From positions 1,023,500 through 1,087,499 of the forward strand of contig PTFA01000279.1 in the NCBI GenBank assembly GCA_003342895.1: DNA of 64,000 nt. The letters are read 5' to 3'. The notes below the pieces were generated by a model. That model made no database searches. It saw only the letters and a program-made list of their open reading frames with translations, and was not told the origin of the DNA. The first letter of the stretch is position 1. Each line of letters starts with the position of its first letter. Origin of the DNA: Casuarius casuarius (Eukaryota > Chordata > Aves > Casuariiformes > Casuariidae). A program made the translations under genes and the position numbers. Shown here piece after piece: positions 1 to 10,550 of the stretch.

Positions 1-349
1 AGTCCCACAGGTCCCAGGGGAAGAGCAGCTCCCTTTGCCCCACCGGCTGCACCATGCAGTTCATCCCTGGAGGAAGAAACTCCTTGCCCCGATCTCTTGC
101 CCAAAGAAAGTTATGCACCAGGGAAGGGACCCCGGTCCACCTCCCACCCCTCTCCTGCGCATCGCCGGTGGCCAAATGTTCACGTTCCCCCGGGGAACAG
201 CCCCATCTTTCCTGGGTGCTCTGCTGTCCTGGAGGGGAAAGAGCAGCAGAGGGACACTATTTCCACCTCCCAGGGGCTGGCAGGGATTTTGCTAAATAAT
301 AATAATAAATAATAATAATGTCTTTACAAGTGGCTGAAGAGCTGTAATG
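1..349. other. Flank of CpG island, no gene recognised
   Basis: Three overlapping short open frames run through this stretch but none resembles a known protein, and they shadow each other in different frames, so they look like chance. The stretch ends in a TAA microsatellite. If the adjacent CpG island is the RRBP1 promoter, as synteny suggests, this could be transcribed as first exon or first intron of that gene on the minus strand. Nothing in the sequence proves it. Confidence 0.4.
291..319. repeat. (TAA)n microsatellite
   Basis: Near-perfect run of TAA/AAT units at the left edge of the CpG island, with one interruption. Seen directly in the sequence. Confidence 0.9.
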
Positions 350-400
350 GATGCGGAAAGGGGGAGCCAGGAGCGGGGGCTGTCGCTGTCCCGGGGCAGG

Positions 401-449
401 GAGGGGAGGAAAAGGAGGAGGAGGAGGAGGAGGAGGCGGCGGCGGCGGC
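401..449. repeat. (GGA)n then (GGC)n trinucleotide tract
   Basis: A purine-rich GGA/GAG run passes directly into about five GGC units inside the CpG island. In frame it would read as poly-Arg or poly-Gly/Glu, which explains the low-complexity open frames around it. It is probably 5' UTR or promoter sequence. Confidence 0.9.
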
Positions 450-626
450 TCCGTCCATCATGCGGCGGGTGCGGGCACGGAGCAGGGCGCCTCCCCGGCC
501 GGCTGCACACGTCGCTATTCCGCACCGCCCCGGCCCCGGCCCATTCATCCGCCCGCCGCACCCCGGGGCCGCCCCGTCCCGCCGCGGCGCGGCGCTCCCC
601 CGCGGCGGCTCCGCGCGTCCTCGCCG

Positions 627-1145
627 NNNNNNNNNNNNNNNNNNNNNNNNNNNNNNNNNNNNNNNNNNNNNNNNNNNNNNNNNNNNNNNNNNNNNNNNNN
701 NNNNNNNNNNNNNNNNNNNNNNNNNNNNNNNNNNNNNNNNNNNNNNNNNNNNNNNNNNNNNNNNNNNNNNNNNNNNNNNNNNNNNNNNNNNNNNNNNNNN
801 NNNNNNNNNNNNNNNNNNNNNNNNNNNNNNNNNNNNNNNNNNNNNNNNNNNNNNNNNNNNNNNNNNNNNNNNNNNNNNNNNNNNNNNNNNNNNNNNNNNN
901 NNNNNNNNNNNNNNNNNNNNNNNNNNNNNNNNNNNNNNNNNNNNNNNNNNNNNNNNNNNNNNNNNNNNNNNNNNNNNNNNNNNNNNNNNNNNNNNNNNNN
1001 NNNNNNNNNNNNNNNNNNNNNNNNNNNNNNNNNNNNNNNNNNNNNNNNNNNNNNNNNNNNNNNNNNNNNNNNNNNNNNNNNNNNNNNNNNNNNNNNNNNN
1101 NNNNNNNNNNNNNNNNNNNNNNNNNNNNNNNNNNNNNNNNNNNNN
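627..1145. other. Assembly gap (519 N)
   Basis: An uninterrupted run of N sits in the middle of the CpG island. Such gaps are typical of GC-rich promoters in short-read bird assemblies. The transcription start and first exon of the associated gene are probably hidden here. The stated length may be an estimate. Confidence 0.98.
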
Positions 1146-1303
1146 GTGGAGTCGTGGCACTTTCTGCCGCTCGCTGGCCGGGGAGGCCCCACCGCCCCCC
1201 GGCACCGCCCTGGTTGGCGCCGCCGCCGCCACTCAGCCCCGCGGCGGCCCAGTGAGCGCGGCGGGGCGGGACGGGGGGCGGTGACGGGGCTGGACGGGCC
1301 GCG

Positions 1304-1322
1304 GCATTGTGGGGCGCGTAGT
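1304..1322 (-). promoter_or_regulatory. ZNF143/Staf-type promoter element
   Basis: Read on the minus strand this is ACTACGCGCCCCACAATGC. It lines up without gaps with the familiar vertebrate promoter motif ACTACAATTCCCAGAATGC, keeping the ACTAC, CCC and AATGC blocks and differing only in the AATT and one G. That motif binds ZNF143 and associated THAP11/HCFC1 at many CpG-island promoters and usually lies near the start site. The match is visible in the sequence; binding is inferred. Confidence 0.55.
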
Positions 1323-3180
1323 CCCCGCGGCCGCGCCGGGGGGTCCCGGCGTGACGGCAGCGCCGCCGCCGCCCCCCGCGCCCCCCGCAGTGGCCGGGTC
1401 CCGCGAAAGCCCCCCCCGGGGTGGCCCCCGGCCCTCCGCCGCTGAGTCCCTGCGTGGCAGCATCTCCTGTCGAGCCGACGGGACCGTCGGATGCCTGTCT
1501 CGACTCTTGGCCTTGGACCTTTCTGCACGAGTTTAACAGCTAGTGCAGTGACATTTACAGGCTCATCGGGGGTGCAGCATCAATTAATTCACATCTGTCA
1601 AGCACAGCCCCGTGCTAAATATCCACCCTCAGCCCCTCCTTGCAGAGCGCTTGCACCCTTCATGGCTCTCCCTTATTCTTCTGGGAAGCTTTGGGGTGGA
1701 GGTTTAGAGGAGAGGACTTTGCTTCAGTACAGTTCTGTATCAGAAGCTTTGGAAATTTCAGGGGGTTTGGGGAAGTTTCAGCTTTGGAAAGTTCAGTTTG
1801 CTGGGCCCCTCTTGGCTTAACCTGTGGCGCCCGCCTGGTTTTGGCAAACTGGAGGTCTTGGGATGACCCTCCAGGCGGTGGGATCAACCACGGTCAAGAT
1901 CAGCACCAGCCCTGGGAGGGGAGAAGTGATCCTGCTCTCTCCCAAAGCTGGCTCTGGGCCCAGCATGGTTGCACTGCCGTTCTGAAGTGTCTCTTGAGGG
2001 GCCTCAAAATCTCCCCCAGCCCAAACCAGCAAGAGCTCCTTTGAAANGCAGCTACTGACAGCCCAGGCAAGGACTGAACACACAGGCTGGGAAAGGAGCA
2101 GTGGTCAGCCTGAGATAAAACACCACAGGATGCCAGTGTCACCTTGCCTTTTTCCACCACCTCAAAGACTCACTCAGGAGTAAGGCTGGATTTAGCTCTT
2201 GCGCTAAATTAGTACAGNGGCAAGCACACTGCTAAGAGTCTAATTCCAAGTCAGAAATAAAGGATCATAAGTCATTACTGAGTATACACAGCCTGCACTG
2301 AGCTGGGGAAATCTTGCAGACCTTTGCCCGTGTTATATTTGTTGGGAAGAAAGAAGCCTTAATTGCCAGGGAACTGCCAGGGAACTGCTGGACTCGGCAT
2401 TAGACTCTTACATTGCATTAGCACAACCCAGCAGCTCTGTCTTGCTCCAGGAAGCCAGCCTGCACAAGGCTCCTGCAGTGTAACTGGGGAGCTGGTACTA
2501 CCTATTGCCCTTGGTAATAGTGTCAATATAAGATAACCTGCCCCTAAGACATAGCTATCTCCTATGGGAGGACAAGAACATGTCTATGAATGGATGGGAA
2601 ACCTGAGGAGTTTCCATACAAGGGATGTAAATACTGGCCAACATGCTGGACCCATCTCAAGAGCTGGGAGTGGGAGTCACAAAAGAGACCAAACCCTAAA
2701 GACCAGGGCCCCAAACCCAGCAGTAGTCTTTCCCAGGACTATGAAGGGCACAGGACACATAACTGCACAAATCTAGGCAGGGACTGGACTCCTCCTACAC
2801 CCTGCAGAGTCTGATCCATGACCCACCAGTCCATGCATCCCAGGGTGGGGACAAAGCTATGCCCGGAGCTGCCCGTGATGCCCAGTGCCATCCAGCGTGG
2901 TGGCTGTGCCCTGGACCCATGCCCTCTGCATGCCTCCTGGCCTGACAGTGACCTCCCATGGTGGAAGAGGAGAAATCTGAGATGTACTACACGGGTGCCT
3001 ATTTGCACCAGAGGGAGACAAGTTATCTGGAAATTATTTAGATACCTCAGTACCTTAGAAATGAAAAAAAGGAGCCACATTCAGGTGGGAAGAGATCANC
3101 TATTAGGCTGAACTGTCAGGGAAGAGCCAGAGCACTCTTGGGAAATGCTATACCCTGCCTGTCTGTGTCATAAGCACGTA

Positions 3181-3260
3181 AGAGCCATCCTGGGTCTGAC
3201 CAAAGGCCCATCTCCCCAGCATTCTGCCTCCAAAACAAACCAGCCAACCAGCCAGGACNC
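3181..3260 (-). mobile_element. Old CR1 LINE fragment
   Basis: The block ctgggtctgaccaaaggccc followed by atctccccagcattctgcct has the form of a conserved segment of ancient sauropsid CR1 copies read in antisense (TGGGTCAGACC-AAAGGTCCATCTAGCCCAGTAT-type). The element is therefore on the minus strand. It is short and diverged; the family is assigned from memory of the consensus. Confidence 0.5.
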
Positions 3261-4769
3261 ATAAGCCAATGACTAACAAAAAGGGCTAGAACAGAGATTT
3301 GCTGCCTGCTCTGTAATACAGAGGTTGCATTAGCTACACCCCTCACCCCAAAACATACAAAAGCTCTGGGCTCAAGTGGGAATGTGTCTCTCACATCTCC
3401 ACATCTTCTACCACGCACAAAGCCATCTCCCTCCTTTTCCCACACAGCCCTGGCTGTGCTGTGGTGCGCATCATGGCTTTTGCAGTTGCTAGGTGCTGAA
3501 TCTAGAGTAAGAAGCTCATTTGCTATAAAAGTGGCTGGGAAGGAATGATAATTTGGCATCACAGGGTAGACTCTCAGGATCTTCCACTCTCCTGCAATCT
3601 CTCTCCTTGCAGCCTGCTGTTGGGGCTTGGCATCATAGAAGCAGAAAGGCTGGGTCCCAGGGAAAGTTCAGCATTTCAGTAGAATGAAATTTCAGGCAGT
3701 TCTTGAGAGAGGCAGATAAAAATGTTGCATTTTATTGCCTCTCCCAGGGTGGCAACAAGGGTTGCACTTGGAGGCGTCCCTGCTTTTACATCAGCTGCCA
3801 TGGCGTCTTCATCCCTTGCACAGAAAACAAGCCACACTATTGAAGCAGGNTGGGGAAGAGCAGCAGGTCTCGTTTGCAGCCTGGTACATCTTGACACAAC
3901 AGCAAAGAGAATAAGTGACTGTTTCATACAAACAGATGTGATGAAAGAAGAGGAAAAAATATGCTAATGGAGAAACGTTTCAGCTAATTATGATAATGTG
4001 GCATCTGCAGAGGGTCCTGAAATAGGCACAAATGCTTCTATTCTCAGCACTCACGAGAACTTGGGGACTTCTGTAGTTCTTCCACATACTGCAGACAAAC
4101 TGGCTGGCTAGGAAGAGCAGGACTATCCCTCATAGAAAAGACCGGGACAGGCAAGGTGGCCGTAAGCAGAGAGCGATCCAGTGTTCAGCCCTTCAGGCAA
4201 AGACACAATTTGGGATCCAGTCCTGCTCCAGTCTTCCCAGGATCACCAACTGGTTAAACCCTCCAAGGATCTTGCCCAAACTGAAATGCTCAGAAACCCA
4301 CTCCAGCTTGCAGCAAGCGGGGCCTGAGCAGAAACACCAGGTCTCAACAGCAGTGATATACAAAGCCCCATCAGAGACGCAGCTCCTCACTTCTCCAGCT
4401 GCAGCGAGTGTGGAGCAGGTCAGCTGGGCACCCTGCCTGCCCCTTCTCAGCCTCGCCAGGCTGAGAGCATCTCGGGGCCTGAGCGATTTGACCTCATGCC
4501 TGCTGCATGTGGGGGATGTGGGGCTGGGCTCTTGGAGCTCTCTCAGTGACGCTTTTGTAGGTTGTGTTGAGTACTTCATTATTCACTGGAGCAGGGACTG
4601 GCATGCACTATGCAGCTAAGTGCCCTGAGCACTGGGAGATGGGCTTGTTCTTACTCTCTCTGGCCGAATGACTAGTTGAGTGTTTGCTTCAGCATGGAAG
4701 AGCAACGAGGAGAGTGCAATGCACGCTTGCGTTGGTAAATGGATGGCATAGGTTCAAACCTAAGCCAGA

Positions 4770-4838
4770 TAGACCTGGTGGGATTTGAACCTGGGTCTCC
4801 TGTCCCATAATGGCATGAGGACAGCACCCCCTGTTTCT
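4770..4838 (-). mobile_element. tRNA-derived SINE head, decayed
   Basis: On the minus strand the segment at 4781-4791 reads ggttcaaatcc, a near-perfect RNA polymerase III B box (GGTTCRANYCC). It is preceded by a GGAGACCCA-type anticodon-arm-like stretch, the layout of a tRNA-derived SINE head. The rest of a tRNA cloverleaf is not preserved, so it is not a tRNA gene. A MIR-type or other old amniote SINE is the likely source. Confidence 0.45.
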
Positions 4839-6150
4839 TCCCAGGTTGTGTTTTGGATCCAAAACGTGGGGAAGGAAAGGAGTCCTCTTGCCCTGAAGTC
4901 AGGTCATACTGAGGCAAAGAGGCTGCAGGTCCTGCATCTCTCCCTGGCATTTCCAATTGGCTGTTTTAGGGTGTTCAGGGCACATGACTTGATTGGTCCA
5001 TAGGTAGGTGTTTAGCTCTCCCAGCTGTATGGGGGCTGGGATGCTACTCCATGGCCATACTGCAGTCTGGGTCCTAAACCCCATTTGACTCTGTGTACCT
5101 CTGTGCTCAGACCTTTTCTTCCAAAATCCACTCCATTTTTAAACCCCAGGATCACCAGAACGTCTCTTGTCAAGCTTGTCTTCTAGATGGTGGCAATTCC
5201 TACCTGAAGGCAAACAAGATCGAGCTGTGCTCGGTGAGGAGCTGGGCAATTTCACTGCCTACCTCCCCTTGGCACTAACAGATCCTCCCTCTGGCCCTTC
5301 TCACATCTCCCCACTTGCTGGAAAGGTGCGTGGACTGTCCTCTTCCTCAAAAGGTGCTGCCCGGTGGAGGGGCATCTGAAGCCCTTGCTCACCCTCTGCT
5401 CACTGATATCTATATGGTTCGAAACAGATTCACCTCACAGCAGCATTCCTCCCAGCGTCCGTGGTCCTTGATTTAACTGGCATCATCATCCATAATGGAG
5501 CTGAGCCAGCCCCCTCTTTCCTGGATCCTTTCCCTGCTTTATAAGACATCAAGCCAGTACCATGGTCCCGTTTCCTTTTGATTCTTGTACTGCACTGCCG
5601 ATCCAGGCCGCTGGGTCCGAGAGTATCNGCTTAATTTGCTTTCACCCTGTGCTGAAGGAGTTTTCCCTAACTGCTGCATTTTTCCACCAGGACCAAAACG
5701 GAAATTTTGCCCAGGAAGAAATCTACCCTATGTCATTCATGCTTGATCTGTANCAATTATCAGTCCCAAGAGCTTGGTGAGTTATGAAAAGTGATTTTCA
5801 TGGCTAATGAAGATAGCCGGCTATAATACGAAGTGCAAGAACAGTAAGGGCCTGAGGAAGAACAGAAATCCTAGTGCTTCAGGGCTTAGATCAACAGGTG
5901 CTCAGGAAAAACTGTACCTGGAGAGCTGAGGATTGTGCCAGGCAGCAGTAAGTCTTAGGAGCCCTGGTCAGGGGTTAAGGAGCCCTTGTTTTAGGTGGGG
6001 TAGAGAAGTAGGTTATGGGAATATGTCTTCCCTGCATGCTTATGTGCAAAGAGCACCTTTAAATAACCAAACTGAAGGGCCTTGGAGGATGATTTGAGTG
6101 CAGGGGTCTGTCCACTGGTGATCAAAGCAGGGCTGGGTATGAATAGTGCT

Positions 6151-6168
6151 GGGGCGGGGGGGGGGGCG
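6151..6168. repeat. Poly-G tract
   Basis: A run of G interrupted by one C. Homopolymers of this length are prone to sequencing and assembly length error. Confidence 0.85.
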
Positions 6169-8589
6169 CTCAACAAGTCACGCAGCCCAACCCCTGCCCA
6201 GAAACAGCATCCAGCCAAATCCAGCCTCGCCAGAGGTCTGTGTACCCTGTTCTTAAAACATCCAAAGTGCTGGCAATTATCCATCATCATCCTCCCCACT
6301 AGAAAGTTTCTCTTTGGTTTGATTTGAAAATCCCTCGCTCCAGCTCAAGATTTTTCATTCCTAGTTATTTTTGCATCCACAAGTCTTTGGCTGTTGGTGA
6401 AGAAGCTGTTGTTTAGCCCTGGAACAGCTCCAAATCTCTCCACTAGATGTATTAGTTATCCTAAATTCATAACCATCACTGGGATATTTTTAGCTCTGCT
6501 CAGCAGTTGTCAAACAAATCCCACCGCAAAGCAGGGGGATGGTCTGCAGACCTCTCAGAGGGCCCCTCCAGCCCTACTTCTGAAGCTCCAGACCAAATGG
6601 TGCAGGAAGGACCATGAAATCCTACTTGGGAATGAGCTGGGACCATGACCATGCCCAATGCGATCCACATCCAGGCTGTGGCTCAACATGCAGACAACAG
6701 GCACTGCCTGTATTTTGTTATGGGAGGACTGCCCAGGCCTTGGTAGTGCATTTCAATCCTGAGGTCTTGGGGAGGTCTGGACATGCCTGTCATTCTTGTT
6801 CCCACAGTGGGACACTTACAGGTACAGAAATGTGCCTCAAAATTTGGTAGGAACAAGAGCGGAAGTGTCCTTTGCTCAGGATTTGACTGCTGCCTGTACG
6901 ATAAACATGATGCTGCTTCATTTATGAGCTGGGCTGATCCTCCAAGTGGCCCCACATCCACAGTTCATCCCTTTGGAGGTGCTGGAAGCAGCCTCCCCTT
7001 TTATAAAAACAGGAATCGGTACATCTGGCCTCCCCTCTGCTCTCTGGCCGTCCCTTTCAGCCCACGTGCTTTGACAAATGCTTGCTAGTCTGGATTTAAT
7101 AAGCAGCAGCTTTGCTCCAGCAATGGAAACTCAAAGTGGATATTGCAGCTAAGCACAACATGGTGCAACCACAGAGAAGTTACAGCAATAACTTCTGGAT
7201 TATGGTCATATCACCCCTTGCATATGTTTCTCCGGTGGCATGGCCAAGGTTTCGATTAGAAAATGCACCATGTCACAGTGGAGCTAAGAAACTCATTGCA
7301 TCTGCTTCTGGAGCAAGATACACCACTGCTTGCCCCTTTTTTGATCTGCCTCTAACCTCCTGGTGCTCCTAGGCCAGGACTGTGCACCTGAGCAGCCCAG
7401 GAGAATGGTCTTCATACTGTGTGTCTGATTACCCAAACACAAGCATTCAACACCATTCCCTTGCATCCAGGCTGCCCACACAGGCTTGGGAAATATGACC
7501 TGAATATGAAACATGAAACAGGACCTTAGTGGGCTGGCAGCCAGAGACCAGGTGGGACAGCCTAGTCCCCAGGGTGGCACAAAACACCCGTGTCTAAGCA
7601 GCTGAATAGAGCCCTGGGTGTCTTTAAAATATCCCTTTTCTGGGAGCAGGGATGCACTCATAGTATTCACACCTGAGATTCCTATTTCACTGCCCTGTAA
7701 AATATTCACAACCACATGAGTGCAAGGGCTAGAGCTTGCAGACACATCTTTTGCCAAACTGCCCATTCGCTTTCGTGGGAAAGGGAGAAAGCACAGAGAG
7801 CTGAAGGCCCAGGGAGGTGGGTGAAAGCTCAGGTGGGCTTCAGGCATTCCCTCCTAGTTATGAGACAAGTGGTGACCTCACAGGGCAAGCTGATGTCACT
7901 GAAGGACTTTTCTAGCATGGCAAGGCTTCTCCATCCTGGCCTCCAGAGTCCCTGGTCTGTGAGATGCCCCAAAGCTGGTGGTGTGGGAGGACTGGTCACC
8001 AGCACTAACTGTGGAGTCCTGTGGTGGGAGGGGTGAGGTCCCATTGGGAGGTCCACATGGCTCCTGGTAGTCTCTGCCATTCAACAGCTGTGCACTCCTC
8101 ACTATGCTACCAGCTTCCACGCAGCTGGTAGTGACTTAGCCAAGAAATGCACCCACCCAGCCTGCCTCTCCAGTGTAAAAAAACACAGTTTCACTGCTGC
8201 CGAACACAGACATTATATTTGTCTAGGACAGAGCCACCTCAGAGACAAGGCTGGCTTTTGGTGGAAATCAGGATCCTCAGGTGGTGCCCAGTTTTGGGAC
8301 GTATGGTAGGTTGGGGGCAAGTGCTGGTATGCCACATGTAAACCTCAGATGTGGTGCCACAGTCATTGGCAGTAAAGTTCTGCAACTTGCAAATCATGTT
8401 TGGAGCTAGACATGAACCTAAGTTCTTTACCTTAGTGAAAGGAGTGACAGTTACATAGGAAGATGATTATTTATGGTCACCTGGAGTGTAATGCAGGACC
8501 TGGGGACTGCCATGTTTCTTCTAAGACAGAGAAGGGGTGGAATATCTCATGAGTGGAGTGGGCAGACCATGAGGACAAGCAATCAATTA

Positions 8590-8970
8590 AGCAAACAATT
8601 CAGCAATCCCAAGGGCAAGGTCATGCAGCTAGGGATGCTATGAACCGGGAATCCCTCTGCAGGAGTTGACTGAAGGAGAGGAGGATTTGAGTGTGCTCAG
8701 ATGGGGGTATTCAAGGCACAGGAAAGACAGCTGCAATTCCAGAATCCTAGAAATTCCACAGGATTTTTGATGCCATTGTACTAGGACCTCTCCTGGATTG
8801 TGGATGCAATTCTGGCTGCTCATGTTCAAAAGAGGAAGCAAATCCATCCAGGACCAGGGGTTGGGAAGGGCACAGAGGCCAACAGGGAATGGAGAACCCA
8901 AGTTATGAAGGGAGGCAAGAGTTTAGCTATTCAGGTTACCAAAATGAAGGCCAAGAAGGAACAGGATGGG
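8590..8970 (+). mobile_element. Old CR1/L3-type LINE fragment, ORF2 C-terminal region
   Basis: Read on the + strand, broken frames show the signature of the C-terminal part of CR1-clade ORF2. A KVMQLG-like stretch near 8620 corresponds to the conserved K-C-x-V-x-x-L-G. A region near 8800 encodes a diverged counterpart of the segment that follows the conserved promoter-distal Q-x-W-A-P motif. The stretch ggaatggagaacc near 8887 and tatgaagggaggcaagagt just after it match the conserved 'xLENLxYEExL' segment. There are several frameshifts and stops, so it is a dead, old copy. The family name is from recognition of consensus blocks and was not searched. Confidence 0.55.
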
Positions 8971-9320
8971 AAACATGCTAGGAAGAGCAAAGGGTGAAGT
9001 GAGCTAAGAGGTTGTGCTGGCAGATAAACAAGTCGGTACAAAAATCACAGATTTTCAGCTGCCAAGATAAGGCACCCAGAAGAGTCTTCCCATGGGAAGT
9101 GTGAGCACAAAGCCCCAAATTCCAGCAGTGGTGGAGCAAGNGGGTTTATGAAAGGGATGCCACAGTGCACTTGTCACTGGTAGAGGCGTCATAGGCTGTG
9201 TGACTCCAGAGGTTCCTGGCCAACCCTGTGCTCTTGAAACTGCAGATATACTAACAACTGCACCTAATCCTGACGTGCAGTGCTGTTGGCTTTAGGTTAT
9301 TCTTTGCCTCACATTTCCAG

Positions 9321-9338
9321 CCACTCCAGCCTACAGAA
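9321..9338 (+). other. BANF2: BANF2 5' UTR part of first coding exon, with 3' splice site
   Basis: The sequence acatttccag ends at 9320 with a pyrimidine-bearing AG, 18 bases before the ATG. This fits an intron acceptor that splices an upstream noncoding exon to the first coding exon. A second AG at 9335-9336 could serve instead. BANF1 and BANF2 genes in mammals also have noncoding 5' exons. The upstream exon was not located. Confidence 0.5.
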
Positions 9339-9464
9339 ATGGCAAGCAGAAGCCAAAAGTTTAAAGACTTTGTCTCTGAGCCCATGGGAAATAAGACTGT
9401 TACAGAAGTAGACGGCATTGATGAGAAGCTTGGATCTAAACTAGCTGCAAAAGGTTTTGACAAG
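9339..9464 (+). CDS. BANF2: BANF2 (BAF-like), coding exon 1 of 2, residues 1-42
   Basis: This exon encodes the N-terminal half of a barrier-to-autointegration-factor family protein. The start is [20 protein letters not shown], which aligns without gaps (offset of one residue) to BANF1, including the conserved SQK, DFV and EPMG blocks. Residues 21-38 form the helix-hairpin-helix. BANF1 uses a Gly-Ile-Gly loop there to bind DNA; here the third position is Asp (G26-I27-D28). Human BANF2 has also lost that glycine, and a WVDGI/EVDGI similarity supports BANF2 over BANF1. The ATG has a purine at -3 and G at +4. The exon ends in GFDK followed by the donor gtaacc, in phase 0. BANF2 is known in mammals as a BAF paralogue that pairs with BAF but does not itself bind DNA and is expressed mainly in testis; whether that holds in this species is inferred. 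The frame is intact. Confidence 0.9.
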
Positions 9465-10357
9465 GTAACCTCTTTCTTTCCTTCCCAACCACTGCCTGCT
9501 TTACCCACTGACCTCATCAAGAACATTACATTCTTGTGGCATCCCTTCTTCTCCCCTTTTGGCCATAGAAGGGCTCCCACTGTGGAATTCCCCCTGAAAT
9601 CTGGTGGCCAATTGCTCCAGACTGTTTGAAGGCATGATGACATGCGCCATGTAAAAGAGCAAGGTCAAATATCAGTGTGGCTCAGCAGTTCCTATATCCG
9701 TTGTTAGATGTGTTAAGCAAAATATACTTAAACTTTTTCTGAATTTTCAGAATTTACTTAAACAAACTTATCTTCTCAGAGGGAGGGTTGTGAAACTGCA
9801 GCAGCACTTCTCATGGCTCAGCTAGCAGTGAATGAGCGTTAACCCACCAATTTTTGTCACCTGGACATGTCCTCTGAGGATGAGGGTTGACACCAATGAG
9901 ACCCACCAACCTGGAGTCTTCCAGTAGCTTCAGTTTCCTGATTGCATGCATGATCAGTCTGGCTCTTCAAGAAGTTCCTGCTCTCCATGGCACTCAGAAA
10001 TCCCTGATTAACCAAGAAGAGCAAGAAGGAGGTTTTTGCATCCTTCTTTCTCCTGTCTCCACTCCCATGGTAGTGCCATGAGACCTGTGAGCAGATGTAG
10101 CCCCATAGCTACTCCCTTCCTTTTCTCAAGAGATTAGGGGAAACCTGGCCCCTAAGGTGTGGGTCTGGCAGCCTGTGAGAGAGACATCAAGTAGGCAGCA
10201 AAAGTATGAGCCATCCCAGCTACATTTTCTCACAGACATTTGCTCACAAACTCAGAGCCATGACTTTCGGAGAGGCTCACGCGGTCTGCAAGTGAGCGGA
10301 ATGTCTCTTGCAATGGCATTTGCGGGCCAGTAAATGCTCTTCTGCTTCCCTTTCCAG

Positions 10358-10504
10358 GCGTACNTCCTGCTAGGCCAGTTCCTCCTCCTGAAAAAGGATG
10401 CTTTGATTTTCCAGCAGTGGTTGAAAGGTACTTTCGGTGCCAGTTCAAGGCAGGCTCTGCAGTGTGCCACTTGCCTAACAGAATGGTGTTACACCATCCT
10501 GTAA
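10358..10504 (+). CDS. BANF2: BANF2 (BAF-like), coding exon 2 of 2, residues 43-90 and stop
   Basis: A pyrimidine-rich acceptor (cttccctttccag) precedes GCG TAC NTC. The exon continues in phase 0 from the GFDK of exon 1 to give the BAF family hallmark [18 protein letters not shown], then [11 protein letters not shown], and ends TEWCYTIL and TAA. BANF1 has the equivalent AYVVLGQFLVLKKD, FREWL, FGA/CGA and REWCDAFL blocks. LLGQFLL and FQ-x-WL match human BANF2 more closely than BANF1. The joined protein is 90 residues, the BANF2 length (BANF1 is 89). One base is N (first base of codon 45), so residue 45 is Ile, Val, Leu or Phe. The intron is 893 bases. No disabling change is seen, so it looks like a functional gene. 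A lineage-specific BANF1 copy is the alternative, but the presence of an intron and the SNX5 neighbour argue for the true BANF2 locus. Confidence 0.9.
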   Translation, partial: AYXLLGQFLLLKKDALIFQQWLKGTFGASSRQALQCATCLTEWCYTIL

Positions 10505-10550
10505 AGTATCAGCTCACCAGATGGGCTCACCATGGTCTTCTCTGGCCTTA

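Larger units (their letters stand above)
350..1500. promoter_or_regulatory. CpG island promoter, probably RRBP1 (leftward) or bidirectional
   Basis: The sequence turns abruptly GC- and CpG-rich here, with dense CG dinucleotides on both sides of the assembly gap, a GC box (ggggcgggac at about 1263-1272), TGACG half-sites and a ZNF143-type element. There is no TATA box. These are the features of a housekeeping CpG-island promoter. In human 20p12.1, RRBP1 is transcribed on the opposite strand immediately before BANF2, and BANF2 lies about 8 kb to the right of this island, so the most economical reading is the RRBP1 promoter firing leftward. The assignment is inference: no RRBP1 coding exon lies in the window, and the island could also supply a noncoding first exon to BANF2. 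Composition drops to ordinary levels after about 1.5 kb. Confidence 0.75.
1501..8589. other. Noncoding interval between CpG island and BANF2
   Basis: No exon of a recognisable gene is seen. Open frames of 60-180 codons occur on both strands but match nothing I know. The stretch holds a decayed CR1 piece (about 3.18-3.26 kb), a tRNA-like SINE fragment (about 4.77-4.84 kb), a poly-G tract (6.15 kb) and an 11-base tandem duplication of tgccagggaac near 2363-2384. A noncoding 5' exon of BANF2 should lie somewhere here or in the island, because an intron 3' splice site precedes the BANF2 start codon, but I could not place it. Confidence 0.6.

Noticed and set aside
324..1528. Long open frames of about 270-360 codons over the CpG island on both strands
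   Set aside because: They span the 519-base N gap, which is read through as unknown residues, and consist of Arg/Pro/Gly/Ala-rich translation of GC-rich sequence in several frames at once. No coding signature.
4781..4791. tRNA gene from the B-box-like sequence
   Set aside because: Only the B box region is tRNA-like. No A box, acceptor stem pairing or anticodon arm could be assembled around it; a SINE remnant fits better.
7293..7847. 184-codon open frame on the minus strand
   Set aside because: Resembles no known protein and lies in ordinary noncoding DNA upstream of BANF2; composition is unremarkable.
9339..9629. Reading the BANF2 start exon as a 96-residue single-exon protein
   Set aside because: Similarity to the BAF family stops exactly at the GFDK|gtaacc donor and resumes at the acceptor before 10358. 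The read-through tail is intron.
9339..10504. Processed retrocopy of BANF1
   Set aside because: The coding sequence is split by an 893-base intron with good GT-AG sites, and details match BANF2; there is no poly-A tail or frame damage.
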